This document shows positions 36,971 through 45,330 of a stretch of DNA of 64,000 nucleotides, piece by piece. Position 1 is the first letter of the stretch, and every line of letters starts with the position of its first letter. The DNA comes from CAVQAH01 sp963784195 (GTDB taxonomy: Bacteria > Acidobacteriota > Vicinamibacteria > Vicinamibacterales > 2-12-FULL-66-21): NCBI GenBank assembly GCA_963784195.1, contig CAWARA010000027.1:56851-120850 (forward strand), given 5' to 3'. Under the pieces are notes generated by a model that was given only the letters and a program-made list of their open reading frames with translations, ran no database searches and was not told the origin of the DNA. The position numbers and the translations under genes were made by a program.

Positions 36971-39787
36971 ATGCAGAGAGGCGCTGCTGTAGGCCAGGGT
37001 TTCGGCTCGGGCGAGGTAGAAACCAACAGCCCACGCACCACGCGAGCGAATACGCCCGCGTCTGCCACGGGTCTGGAATTCGAGCGCTTTTTCAGCCGGG
37101 AAGGGATCGATCCGTTCGACGAAATCGAGTGGGACACCCGGTCGGCGGTGATAGGCAACGAGAAGGGCGCGGTCGTCTTCGAGCAGCGTGACGTCGAAAT
37201 CCCCCGTTTCTGGTCGCAACAGGCCACGAATATCGTCGTTTCCAAGTATTTCCGCGGCCAGATTGGCACCCCGGATCGCGAGCGGAGCGTCAAGCAGCTC
37301 ATTGGCCGGGTCGTGGACACGATTACCGAGTGGGCGCGCGGGCAGCACTACTTCGCCAGCGAGGACGACCTGCAGGCATTCAGCGACGACCTGAAGCACC
37401 TGCTGGTCTACCAGAAGGCCGCCTTCAACTCCCCGGTCTGGTTCAACGTCGGCTTCGAGAAGCACCCTCAGTGTTCCGCCTGCTTCATCAACTCCGTCCA
37501 GGACACGATGGATTCGATCCTCGGCCTGGCGAAGACGGAAGGCATGCTCTTCAAGTACGGGTCAGGGACGGGATCGAACCTTTCGAACATCCGGTCGTCG
37601 AAGGAGCTGCTCGCCGGCGGCGGGACGGCTTCCGGCCCGGTCTCGTTCATGAAGGGCTTCGACGCGTTCGCCGGCGTCATCAAGTCGGGTGGCAAGACCC
37701 GCCGCGCGGCCAAGATGGTCATCCTCAACGCGGATCATCCTGACATCGAGGAGTTCATCAACTGCAAGGTCGAGGAAGAAAAGAAGGCCTGGGCGCTCAT
37801 CGATGCCGGCTACGACGGTTCGTTCACCGGTCCGGCGTATGCGTCCGTGTTCTTCCAGAACTCCAACAACAGCGTGCGCGTGACCGATGAGTTCATGCGC
37901 GCGGTGCTGGACGACGGGGAGTGGCAGACGCGGGCGGTGCTGCCGCCGCACGAGGTGACCGGGACGCACAAAGCGCGCGAGCTCATGCGTCAGATTGCGG
38001 AGGCCACCTGGATCTGCGGCGATCCGGGCCTGCAGTTCGACACGACCGTCAACGACTGGCATACCTGCCCGAACACGGCGCGCATCAATGCGAGCAACCC
38101 GTGCTCCGAGTACATGTTCCTGGACGACTCGGCGTGCAACCTCGCGTCGATCAACCTGATGAAGTTCGTGAAGACCGAAGGCAGCGAAGCCGGCGAGTTC
38201 GATGCGCCAGCGTTCGAGGCGGCCTGCCGGACGTTGATCACTGCGCAGGAGATCCTCGTCGACAACTCGAGCTACCCGACGAAGGCGATTGGCGAGAACA
38301 GCCACGCCTACCGTCCGCTCGGCCTCGGTTATGCGAACCTGGGTGCGCTGCTGATGTCGCGCGGGCTGCCGTACGACAGCGACGGCGGCCGCGACTATGC
38401 CGGCGCGATCACCGCGCTGATGCACGGCGCCGCGTTCGCGCAGTCGTCGAAGGTGGCGCGCGATCACGGCGGCCCGTTTGCCGGCTACGAGAAGAACCGC
38501 GAGCCGTTCCTGCGCGTCATGCGCAAGCACCGCGCCGCGATCAAAGACATCGACAAGACCAACGTCCCCAAGGACTTGCTGCAGGCGGCGAAGACGGTGT
38601 GGGACGAGGTCATCGAGATGGGCGAGCAGCACGGCTTCCGCAACGCCCAGGCAACGGTGCTCGCGCCGACCGGGACCATCGGCTTCATGATGGACTGCGA
38701 TACGACGGGCGTCGAGCCGGACATCGCGCTCGTGAAGTACAAGAAGCTCGTCGGCGGCGGTCTGATGAAGATCGTCAACCAGACCGTGCCGATGGCGCTC
38801 GACAAGCTCGGCTATTCGGCGCAGCAGATCAAGGAGATCGTCGAGTACATCGACGAGAACGAAACCATCGAGGGCGCGCCGCACATCAAGGACAGCCACC
38901 TGCCGGTGTTCGATTGCGCCTTCAAGCCGGCGCGCGGCGTCCGCTCGATTCACTACATGGGTCACGTCCGGATGATGGGCGCGACGCAGCCGTTCCTGTC
39001 TGGCGCGATCTCGAAGACCGTCAACGTGCCGAAGGAGGCCACGATCGAGGAGATCCAGCAGGCCTACGTCGACTCGTGGCGGATGGGCGCGAAGGCGGTC
39101 TCGATCTACCGCGATGGCTCCAAGCGCACGCAGCCGCTGAACACCTCGCGCGACAAGGAGAAGGTCGCCGACGCCGTCATCGTCAACAAACCGATGCGGC
39201 GGAAGCTGCCCGACGAGCGCAACTCGATCACGCACAAGTTCGACATCGCCGGTCACGAGGGTTACATCACCGTCGGCCTCTACGAGGACGGCCAGCCGGG
39301 CGAGCTGTTCCTGGTCATGGCCAAGGAAGGCTCGACGATCTCCGGCTTTGCCGACGCTTTCGCGCAGGCGATCTCCTACGCGCTGCAGTACGGCGTACCG
39401 CTGCAGGATCTGGTCGACAAGTTCTCGCACGTGCGCTTCGAGCCGTCAGGCATGACGCGCAACCCGGACGTCCGGTTCGCCAAGTCGATCGTCGACTACA
39501 TCTTCCGATGGATGGCCACGAAGTTCCTGTCGACCGACGTGCAGTTCCGCGTCGGTGTGAACAACCGGGAAGAGCTGGTGACGACGCCGGAACAGCTGCC
39601 GCTGGACGTGGCCGCTGCCGCCGGTGCATCACCGACCGCCGTCATCGCCTCCAAGGCGACGTCGTCGTTCGCGGCAATGCAGAACCAGGAGGACGCGCCG
39701 CCCTGCTCGACGTGCGGGTCGATCATGGTGCGCTCGGGCTCGTGCTACAAGTGCTCGAACTGTGGAACGACGTCTGGCTGCGCGTAG
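36971..39787 (+). CDS. nrdJ: Adenosylcobalamin-dependent ribonucleoside-diphosphate reductase (class II)
   Basis: 938 residues; the cytoplasmic enzyme that reduces ribonucleotides to deoxyribonucleotides using vitamin B12 to make its thiyl radical. The substrate loop FNSPVWFNVG and QCSACFINSVQDTMDSI lie at about 155-185 and the GTGSNLSNIRS loop follows. The catalytic NPCSE (Asn376 to Glu380) contains the radical cysteine Cys378 and the nearby Glu. The finger PTGTIGFMMDCDTTGVEP lies near 575. The C-terminal tail has a four-cysteine zinc-ribbon-like motif, CSTCGSIMVRSGSCYKCSN, with a terminal CA, thought to shuttle reducing power. No B subunit is needed. NrdR boxes upstream. Confidence 0.96.
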   Translation: MQRGAAVGQGFGSGEVETNSPRTTRANTPASATGLEFERFFSREGIDPFDEIEWDTRSAVIGNEKGAVVFEQRDVEIPRFWSQQATNIVVSKYFRGQIGTPDRERSVKQLIGRVVDTITEWARGQHYFASEDDLQAFSDDLKHLLVYQKAAFNSPVWFNVGFEKHPQCSACFINSVQDTMDSILGLAKTEGMLFKYGSGTGSNLSNIRSSKELLAGGGTASGPVSFMKGFDAFAGVIKSGGKTRRAAKMVILNADHPDIEEFINCKVEEEKKAWALIDAGYDGSFTGPAYASVFFQNSNNSVRVTDEFMRAVLDDGEWQTRAVLPPHEVTGTHKARELMRQIAEATWICGDPGLQFDTTVNDWHTCPNTARINASNPCSEYMFLDDSACNLASINLMKFVKTEGSEAGEFDAPAFEAACRTLITAQEILVDNSSYPTKAIGENSHAYRPLGLGYANLGALLMSRGLPYDSDGGRDYAGAITALMHGAAFAQSSKVARDHGGPFAGYEKNREPFLRVMRKHRAAIKDIDKTNVPKDLLQAAKTVWDEVIEMGEQHGFRNAQATVLAPTGTIGFMMDCDTTGVEPDIALVKYKKLVGGGLMKIVNQTVPMALDKLGYSAQQIKEIVEYIDENETIEGAPHIKDSHLPVFDCAFKPARGVRSIHYMGHVRMMGATQPFLSGAISKTVNVPKEATIEEIQQAYVDSWRMGAKAVSIYRDGSKRTQPLNTSRDKEKVADAVIVNKPMRRKLPDERNSITHKFDIAGHEGYITVGLYEDGQPGELFLVMAKEGSTISGFADAFAQAISYALQYGVPLQDLVDKFSHVRFEPSGMTRNPDVRFAKSIVDYIFRWMATKFLSTDVQFRVGVNNREELVTTPEQLPLDVAAAAGASPTAVIASKATSSFAAMQNQEDAPPCSTCGSIMVRSGSCYKCSNCGTTSGCA

Positions 39788-39850
39788 GAGCGCGGAGCTT
39801 CAGCTCCGCGTGTCGTAGTTCGTAGCTCGTGGTTCGTAGTTCGTCGCTCG
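39787..39850. repeat. Hairpin plus GTGGTTCGTAG repeat after nrdJ
   Basis: GGAGCGCGGAGCTTCAGCTCCGCG (39788-39811) is a hairpin of the GCGGCTTCAGCCGC family. It is followed directly by TCGTAGTTCGTAGCTCGTGG then TTCGTAGTTCGTCGCTCGG, one left arm of the GTGGTTCGTAG family. Two repeat families thus stand side by side ahead of the terminator. Confidence 0.75.
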
Positions 39851-39879
39851 GGGCCGGCTTACGCCGGCCCTTTTTGTTT
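39851..39879 (+). terminator. Rho-independent terminator of nrdJ
   Basis: GGGCCGGC (39851-39858), loop TTAC, GCCGGCCC (39863-39870), followed by TTTTTGTTT. An eight-base-pair perfect GC stem with a T-run, the clearest intrinsic terminator in the window. Confidence 0.9.
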
Positions 39880-39985
39880 CACGCCATTTTGGATTGCAGA
39901 TTAATAGGTCACGCACCTGTGACTGTACTCGAATGTCTCGATAATCCAGCTGGCAAGCTCGTCGCAATGACGATGCTAGAATGCC

Positions 39986-40555
39986 ATGCGAGAGAAGCTG
40001 GGAATGTCCGAGCGCGCGCGTCTCGTCACCGCTGAGGAACTGGAACGGTTCCCGGACGACGATTCCCGGTGCGAGCTGGTGGCGGGACGGGTCATTCGCA
40101 TGACCCCGGTTGGATTCCAGCACGGCAAGGTCGTCGCCCGCCTCATGTTCCTGCTTAGCCAACATCTCGACGGTCGAAATCTCGGCGTCGTTCTCACCGA
40201 AGTTGGCTTCAAGCTGGCTGCTGGTCCCGACACGGTGCGTGCGCCTGATATCGCGGTCATCCGTCAACACCGCATCCCCTCACCAGAGCCGAAGGGTTTC
40301 TGGAACGGTCCCCCGGATCTCGCCGTGGAAGTCCTGTCCCCTGAAGATCGATCTGGCGACGTGCGCGAGAAAGTCGAGGAGTATCTGGCGTGCGGCGTTC
40401 GGCTGGTTGTGACCATCAATCCAGACGCGAAGGACGCCGTGGTCTACCGCCCTTCAGCGCCAGCGATCCAGGTCGCAGACGACGACGCCTGGCTCGATCT
40501 CCACGACGCGATTCCTGACTTCCGCTGCAGACTCCGGCAGATATTCGAACCCTGA
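39986..40555 (+). CDS. Uma2-family (DUF820) restriction endonuclease-fold protein
   Basis: 189 residues of the Uma2 family, PD-(D/E)xK-fold proteins widespread in cyanobacteria and in soil bacteria. Landmarks are CELVAGRVIRMTP, APDIAVIRQHR and DLAVEVLSPEDRSGD, the last holding the acidic catalytic residues, followed by KVEEYLACGVRLVVTINPD. They are presumed nucleases of uncertain role, often in multiple genomic copies and plausibly mobile. Start ATG at 39986 or at 40004 (MSERARL); neither has a strong ribosome site. The gene stands alone. Confidence 0.85.
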   Translation: MREKLGMSERARLVTAEELERFPDDDSRCELVAGRVIRMTPVGFQHGKVVARLMFLLSQHLDGRNLGVVLTEVGFKLAAGPDTVRAPDIAVIRQHRIPSPEPKGFWNGPPDLAVEVLSPEDRSGDVREKVEEYLACGVRLVVTINPDAKDAVVYRPSAPAIQVADDDAWLDLHDAIPDFRCRLRQIFEP

Positions 40556-40771
40556 GCTCGGACGATCAGGCTGTGAAGGCGTTGAAGTAGTGGCTGTTCA
40601 GCGCCGGCACGAAGGACGACAAACCCGGCCGCTGTCCTCGTCCAGATGGAAATGTCATTCACGGTCGAGTAAAGCCTCGCCGGCAACCTGCGAGATCACG
40701 TTGCGTCTGGACTCCTGTGCGCAGTTCTCGAATAATGGCGGTTCGCATTCACCGCGACACAGGAGGCCTAC
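40556..40771. other. 216-base gene-free gap
   Basis: I see no gene or repeat in this stretch. It ends with an AGGAGG ribosome site (ACACAGGAGGCC) at about 40759-40766, seven bases before the ATG of the alcohol dehydrogenase gene, so the promoter of that gene is presumably within it. Confidence 0.5.
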
Positions 40772-41863
40772 ATGAAAGCAGCCGTACTGACGGGGTTCCG
40801 CCAGCCGCTCGAGATCCGCGACGTGCCGGATCCGAAGCCAGGCGATTCTGACGCGCTCGTTCGCGTGGAAGCCTGTGGCATCTGCCGCAGCGACTGGCAT
40901 CTGTGGCAGGAGGACTGGTCGTGGGCTGGCCTGAGCTTGCCGCTCCCTTGCGTGATGGGACATGAAGTTGGCGGGACGGTTCTCGAGACTGGCAGAAACG
41001 TCAAGCGATTCAAGGCGGGCGACCGTGTCACGATCCCGTTTCACCTGGCCTGTGGGCTTTGCGAGTTCTGCCACACGGGTCGCAGCAACCTGTGCGGGGC
41101 CCTCGGCTTTCTTGGTGCACACCACAGCGGCGGATACGGGGAGCTTGCATCGATTCCGAACGCCGACGTCAATCTCGTCAGGCTTCCTGACGAAGTGTCG
41201 CCAACGGTGGCCGCGGCTCTTGGCTGCCGATACATGACGGCCTACCACGGCGTGGTCGATCGGGCGGGCGTGCGTCCGGGCGAGTGGGTCGCGGTCTTCG
41301 GCATCGGCGGCCTTGGGTTGGCGGTTGTCCAGATTGCCAACGCGCTAGGCGCCCGTGTCATTGCCGTCAGCCGCTCGCAGAGCAAGCTCGATCAGGCCAG
41401 AGCCGAAGGCGCGGTCGCTGCCGTGAAGGCTGACGACAAGTCCACGGAATCCATACGCGATCTCACCGGCGGCGGTGCTGACGTATCGGTCGACGCGCTC
41501 GGCATCGGCGCGACCGCTGTTCCGGCCATCCTCTCGGCGCGCAAAGGTGGGCGTCACCTGCAGTTGAGCGGGACCGGCAAGGAAGAGCGCGGGGTCATCG
41601 GCTTTCCGGTCGATGCGATGCTCTTCCAGGAGCTCTCGCTCCATACCAGCTTCGGGTGTCCGACGACGAGCTATCCCGGACTGCTGGCGATGGTGGCGAG
41701 CGGCGCGTTCAGGCCGGAACGGCTCGTCGAGCAGACCGTCGACGTCGGCAGCATCAACGACGTGTTGAACCGGATGACCGACTACAAGACGAACGGCTTC
41801 AACATCATCACGACCTGGAAGGCGGCGGCAAAGCCGATGGCGCCTACGGCCGCGCACGCATAA
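40772..41863 (+). CDS. Zinc-dependent alcohol dehydrogenase, MDR family
   Basis: 363 residues. Catalytic zinc ligands: a cysteine in ACGICRSDWH and the His in VMGHEVGG. Structural zinc ligands: CGLCEFCHTGRSNLC with four cysteines. The NAD(P)-binding Rossmann motif is VAVFGIGGLGLAVVQIAN. It resembles zinc-dependent alcohol and sorbitol-type dehydrogenases. A strong AGGAGG ribosome site precedes it. The DHFR-like gene follows ten bases after its stop, so the two may be co-transcribed. Substrate unknown. Confidence 0.88.
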   Translation: MKAAVLTGFRQPLEIRDVPDPKPGDSDALVRVEACGICRSDWHLWQEDWSWAGLSLPLPCVMGHEVGGTVLETGRNVKRFKAGDRVTIPFHLACGLCEFCHTGRSNLCGALGFLGAHHSGGYGELASIPNADVNLVRLPDEVSPTVAAALGCRYMTAYHGVVDRAGVRPGEWVAVFGIGGLGLAVVQIANALGARVIAVSRSQSKLDQARAEGAVAAVKADDKSTESIRDLTGGGADVSVDALGIGATAVPAILSARKGGRHLQLSGTGKEERGVIGFPVDAMLFQELSLHTSFGCPTTSYPGLLAMVASGAFRPERLVEQTVDVGSINDVLNRMTDYKTNGFNIITTWKAAAKPMAPTAAHA

Positions 41864-41873
41864 AAGAACCGCC

Positions 41874-42428
41874 ATGGCCAAGAGGCGAGCGGCGCCGAGC
41901 GGCCGCGTCCACCTCTACGTCGGCATCAGCCTCGACGGCTACATTGCGGGGCCTGACGGCGGTGTCGATTGGCTCAATCCCTACGCCGACGCGCGTTCCG
42001 GGTTTACGCCGTTCATCAAGACCATCGGCTCGATCGTGATGGGCCGCACCACGTACGACCATGCGCAGGAACGCGGGGGCTACGCCAGCTTCGGCAAGAT
42101 GCCCACCTTCGTCGTGACGCATCGGCCACTCGCGTCGAAATCGCCGCTCGTCATTCCGTATACGGGCGACCTGTCATCGCTTGTCGAGGACATTCGCGAG
42201 AAATACCCTGGCGACATCTGGCTGATGGGTGGCGGCGGGGTGACGAAGTCGTTCCAGGACGCAGACCTGATCGACATCTGGTCTGTCGCGTTCGTGCCGG
42301 CGTTCCTGAGCGACGGCCTTCCGATGTTCCCCCGTTCGTTGTTCAAGGAGCGACGCCTGAGCCTCGTGCGCCATCACATCTACCCGAGCGGCGTCGTCGA
42401 ATTGAGCTACGAGCGCAAATCGAGCTGA
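41874..42428 (+). CDS. Dihydrofolate reductase-family (RibD C-terminal-like) protein
   Basis: 184 residues with the DHFR/RibD fold: HLYVGISLDGYIAGPDGGVD, GSIVMGRTTYDHA, and DIWLMGGGGVTKSF, the NADPH-binding glycine-rich turn, in the usual order. This subfamily is common in soil bacteria and mostly uncharacterised; true folate-cycle DHFR is not implied. Start ATG at 41874. Confidence 0.85.
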   Translation: MAKRRAAPSGRVHLYVGISLDGYIAGPDGGVDWLNPYADARSGFTPFIKTIGSIVMGRTTYDHAQERGGYASFGKMPTFVVTHRPLASKSPLVIPYTGDLSSLVEDIREKYPGDIWLMGGGGVTKSFQDADLIDIWSVAFVPAFLSDGLPMFPRSLFKERRLSLVRHHIYPSGVVELSYERKSS

Positions 42429-42446
42429 GATCTTCACGGGAGCGGA

Positions 42447-42989
42447 TCAACCGCCTTCCCGCGGCAGCGCGGTCCGCCAGTATGCGACCGTCTCTCTTGT
42501 GATTCTCTTCGCGCCTGCGCCCTCGTCGATGTCGTTCAGAAGACATCGCTGCAGCGCCGCGGCCTCGCTCTCGAGGCCCAGCGCCCACAGGCTTTGCATG
42601 ATGCGGGTCAATCGCAGATGGTTGTGGTTGCCGGGGGTCAGCCAATTGGCGGCGCGGCGCTCGAACAAATCGGGATCGATCGCGATGGCCACATGGCCGG
42701 TTGCATCAGTGGCGCGAGCAAGTCCATAGAACGTCAACATGCGATCCAGAGCCGCGCGGAGCCGATCGCGCAACGGTGACGATTTGAAGGCCGCGATCGT
42801 CACATCCGTCACCAGCGGCGCCCACGGGTTGACCCCACTCGGCGTCGTCGTCGGGAACACCCACTGGATGTAGTCGTGGACTGACTCGAGTCGATCGTCA
42901 GACCATTCGAGTATCGATTGCAGCGTGCGTCCGCGATCGTCGACGCCGCCCGAGTAGAAGGAGACGATGGGATCGGTGACCATACTCAT
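42447..42989 (-). CDS. OGFr-domain (opioid growth factor receptor-like) protein
   Basis: 180 residues from the ATG at 42989 (an ATG six bases later is also possible). The protein matches the N-terminal OGFr domain: IVSFYSGGVDDRGRTLQSIL, WSDDRLESVHDYIQWVFPTT, then NHNHLRLTRIMQSLWALGLE. The HDYIQWVFP motif is diagnostic of the family. In animals this domain is part of a peptide receptor-like protein; in bacteria it is a stand-alone protein of unknown function. It faces the plus-strand secreted protein gene divergently. Confidence 0.75.
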   Translation of the reverse strand: MSMVTDPIVSFYSGGVDDRGRTLQSILEWSDDRLESVHDYIQWVFPTTTPSGVNPWAPLVTDVTIAAFKSSPLRDRLRAALDRMLTFYGLARATDATGHVAIAIDPDLFERRAANWLTPGNHNHLRLTRIMQSLWALGLESEAAALQRCLLNDIDEGAGAKRITRETVAYWRTALPREGG

Positions 42990-43031
42990 CGGGACAGTTT
43001 CAGTGTAGGCTCGGCGGCGAAGGAGTGACGC

Positions 43032-43460
43032 GTGAAAACATTCGCATTGGCAGCCACATTGTTCATGTTCGCTGCATCGGCGCCCTCGACTCAAACCGGT
43101 CAGGCAGCGGCGCAGGCCCCGGACGTCACAGGCGAGTGGAGCGGGATCTGGAGCGCCTATAACCCCGCGCAGCCGGCTGTGCCGCCGAAAGAGCAGTGCA
43201 AGAGCCTCAGCGCGAAGGTCGTGAAGAAGGGCGATGGGTACGAGGCAACGTTCGAAGGCGACTGCGGCCGACCGTATAAGTACAACATAACAATGGAAGG
43301 CCGGGCGGCAGGAAAGACAGTGCTCTTCAAGGGCACTGCCGACCTCGGACCGAAGGACGGCGGAGTCTACGATTGGATCGGCCGCGCTACCGACAAGGAG
43401 TTCGTGGGCTTCTATACGAACGCGTATTACACCGGCGTGTTCACGTTGACTCGAAAGTAG
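43032..43460 (+). CDS. Small secreted protein of unknown function
   Basis: 142 residues starting at GTG 43032 with an AAGGAG site six bases upstream. A signal peptide (ATLFMFAASAPSTQTGQAAAQA) is followed by a beta-rich domain: VTGEWSGIWSAYNP, GYEATFEGDCGRPYKYNITM and FVGFYTNAYYTGVFTLTRK, with two cysteines that could pair. I do not recognise a family. Possibly a lipocalin-like or immunoglobulin-like secreted protein. Confidence 0.65.
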   Translation: MKTFALAATLFMFAASAPSTQTGQAAAQAPDVTGEWSGIWSAYNPAQPAVPPKEQCKSLSAKVVKKGDGYEATFEGDCGRPYKYNITMEGRAAGKTVLFKGTADLGPKDGGVYDWIGRATDKEFVGFYTNAYYTGVFTLTRK

Positions 43461-43473
43461 ACGGTGCGCGGCC

Positions 43474-44259
43474 TCATTTCGCGTCGATCGGACGTCTCGC
43501 GATAGGAAGTGCCGCTTTGGCTGCCCACCAGAAGTCAGACCGCAAAGCGATCGCCCGCTCCAGCGGCGCGATCGCTTCAGACGGTTGACCGATCATCAGG
43601 TAAGCGCCACCCAGCCACGCGAGCGCTTCCGCCTGGCCCCAATCCGGCATCAGCGTCTCAGGCCGTTCCGTTTCAAATGCCTGGATCGCCTGCTTCCACA
43701 GCTCGATCCCCTTCTCGCGGTTGCCACCGAACTCCGGCGGAGCAAATGTCGTGGCGATCGCCCGCAGAAGCATCACCCGCGGGTTGTTCGCGCCGGCTGG
43801 CAGCGCGTTCTGCCACGCGCCACGGATTCGCGGCGCGATGGATTCCATGCGACTCATGTTGAAGTTGACGGTTGCGACCAGACAGGTTGCGAGCAACGCG
43901 TGCGCATCGGGAAACTGCGGGCGTTTCTGGATGGCAATCTCGAGCTCGGCTACCGCGCGCTCTGCGAGTTGCGCTTGCGCCTGGGGACCGACCGCGACGA
44001 AAGCGAGCGACGAAAGACGCCAGTACGTGTAGCCGAGATAGTAGTGTGCGAGTGCCGCGAGCTGTTGGTCGCCAACGAGCGCCGCAATCCGGTCTCTGGC
44101 ATCCATCAGCTTGTTCCAATCCGCCTGCAGATCGCCGTCACGCGCCTGCTTGACGGCCGCTCGCAGATCGCCGGCGTTGTCGTAGCCACGAGGTGTAACC
44201 GCCGCGCCGGCACTGAGACAGACGAGCAATCCGATTGTGACAATCCATGAGCGCCGCAT
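43474..44259 (-). CDS. Secreted TPR-like protein
   Basis: 261 residues from ATG 44259, which has GGAGG eight bases upstream; a start five codons earlier is weaker. A signal peptide (WIVTIGLLVCLSAGAAV) precedes about four helical repeats including DLQADWNKLMDARDRIAALV, LAALAHYYLGYTYWRLSSLA, and QPSEAIAPLERAIALRSDFW. The tetratricopeptide-like pattern suggests protein-protein interaction in the periplasm. It points toward the plus-strand gene, with 13 bases between their stops. Confidence 0.72.
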   Translation of the reverse strand: MRRSWIVTIGLLVCLSAGAAVTPRGYDNAGDLRAAVKQARDGDLQADWNKLMDARDRIAALVGDQQLAALAHYYLGYTYWRLSSLAFVAVGPQAQAQLAERAVAELEIAIQKRPQFPDAHALLATCLVATVNFNMSRMESIAPRIRGAWQNALPAGANNPRVMLLRAIATTFAPPEFGGNREKGIELWKQAIQAFETERPETLMPDWGQAEALAWLGGAYLMIGQPSEAIAPLERAIALRSDFWWAAKAALPIARRPIDAK

Positions 44260-44562
44260 GACGTTAGCCTCCATTCGCCCGCCTCCGCTAAAGCTTCGGC
44301 GCGGCAGGCATCACATGTGAGGCGACGATAGCGATGCTGGAGCCGGATTGAAATAGGCACCCCGGCGAACGGCGGCGGGCGCCCGGTGGATGGTCGTCCC
44401 ATGCGGTGAATGGGGGGCGTCGCAATGGGCGATGGGCGATGGGCGATGGGCGATGGGCGATGGGCGATGGGCGATGGGCGATGGGCGATGGGCGATGGGC
44501 AAGGGGCAAGGGCCAAAGGGCAAGGGCCAAAGGGCAGGGGCCATTGCCCATCGCCCATTTCG
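44260..44562. repeat. (GGGCGAT)n heptamer array with inverted tail
   Basis: A perfect tandem of the heptamer CGATGGG runs from about 44424 to 44500, roughly 11 copies, then degenerates into GGGCAAGGGCCAAA units and closes with GCCCATCGCCCATT at 44546-44560, the inverted complement of the array start. G-tracts occur every seven bases with four-base spacers, fitting the G-quadruplex pattern. It sits downstream of the LytTR regulator stop (44563). A related, shorter array is at 50773. Confidence 0.85.
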
Positions 44563-45330
44563 TTAGCGCGTGAGGTCGCGAAGTACGCGCGAGCGCTGGC
44601 GGCTTGCTGTCAGGACGGTGCCGTCGCGAAGGCGAACCTCGAATCTGGATCCGTCGTAGGGCGCCCATGCCACGACGTGATCGAGATTGACGATGTGCGA
44701 GCGGTGGATGCGGACGAACACGGCGGGATCGAGACGTTGCTCGAGCTCGCTCAACGGCGCGTTGACGCGGTACCGGCGGCCTGCCGCGTACACATAGACG
44801 AAGTCATCGCAGGCTTCCAGGCGTTCTACCGTGGGCGCGCGGAGCGGAAGGATCCGTCCGCCCTCGCGAACGAAGAGACGTCGCATGGGCGCGCCGCTGC
44901 GCAGAGCTTCCTCCGCCCGCTCGGCCGTGTTCACGCCGGTGCGGCGCTGCAGTGCGGGTCGCGCGCGCTCGATCGACTGCAGGAACCGGTCGCGGCTGAA
45001 CGGTTTGAGCAGGTAGTCGACGGCGGCGAGCTCGAACGCCGTCACCGCGTAGCGGTCGTACGCCGTAGTGAAGATGACCGCGGGCACGTGCTGCACGCGT
45101 TTCAGAATCTCGAGACCCGACAGGCCAGGCATTCGAATGTCGAGAAACACCAGATCAGGCCGGTGCTCATCAATGGCCCGGGCGGCACTGAGCCCGTCGG
45201 CCGCTTCACCCAGACACCGAATCCAGGCGACCTCTCGCAGCAGCTCGCGCACCTTGCGGCGGGCCAGCGGCTCGTCGTCGACGACGAGCGCCGTGACGGT
45301 CAACGGTTCGGGAACAGCTCGAGTGTTCAT
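44563..45330 (-). CDS. LytTR-family response regulator
   Basis: 255 residues. Receiver domain with phospho-acceptor Asp64 (LVFLDIRMPG) and acidic pocket VVDDEP, then a LytTR DNA-binding domain: EACDDFVYVYAAGRRYRV, LSELEQRLDPAVFVRIHRSH and IVNLDHVVAW. LytTR regulators bind direct repeats and control, among others, autolysis and exopolysaccharide. It overlaps the LytS-type kinase by four bases, so the pair is translationally coupled. Confidence 0.93.
   Translation of the reverse strand: MNTRAVPEPLTVTALVVDDEPLARRKVRELLREVAWIRCLGEAADGLSAARAIDEHRPDLVFLDIRMPGLSGLEILKRVQHVPAVIFTTAYDRYAVTAFELAAVDYLLKPFSRDRFLQSIERARPALQRRTGVNTAERAEEALRSGAPMRRLFVREGGRILPLRAPTVERLEACDDFVYVYAAGRRYRVNAPLSELEQRLDPAVFVRIHRSHIVNLDHVVAWAPYDGSRFEVRLRDGTVLTASRQRSRVLRDLTR

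Noticed and set aside
44424..44500. CRISPR-like tandem array
   Set aside because: The unit is seven bases with no variable spacers and no cas genes nearby; it is a heptamer minisatellite.
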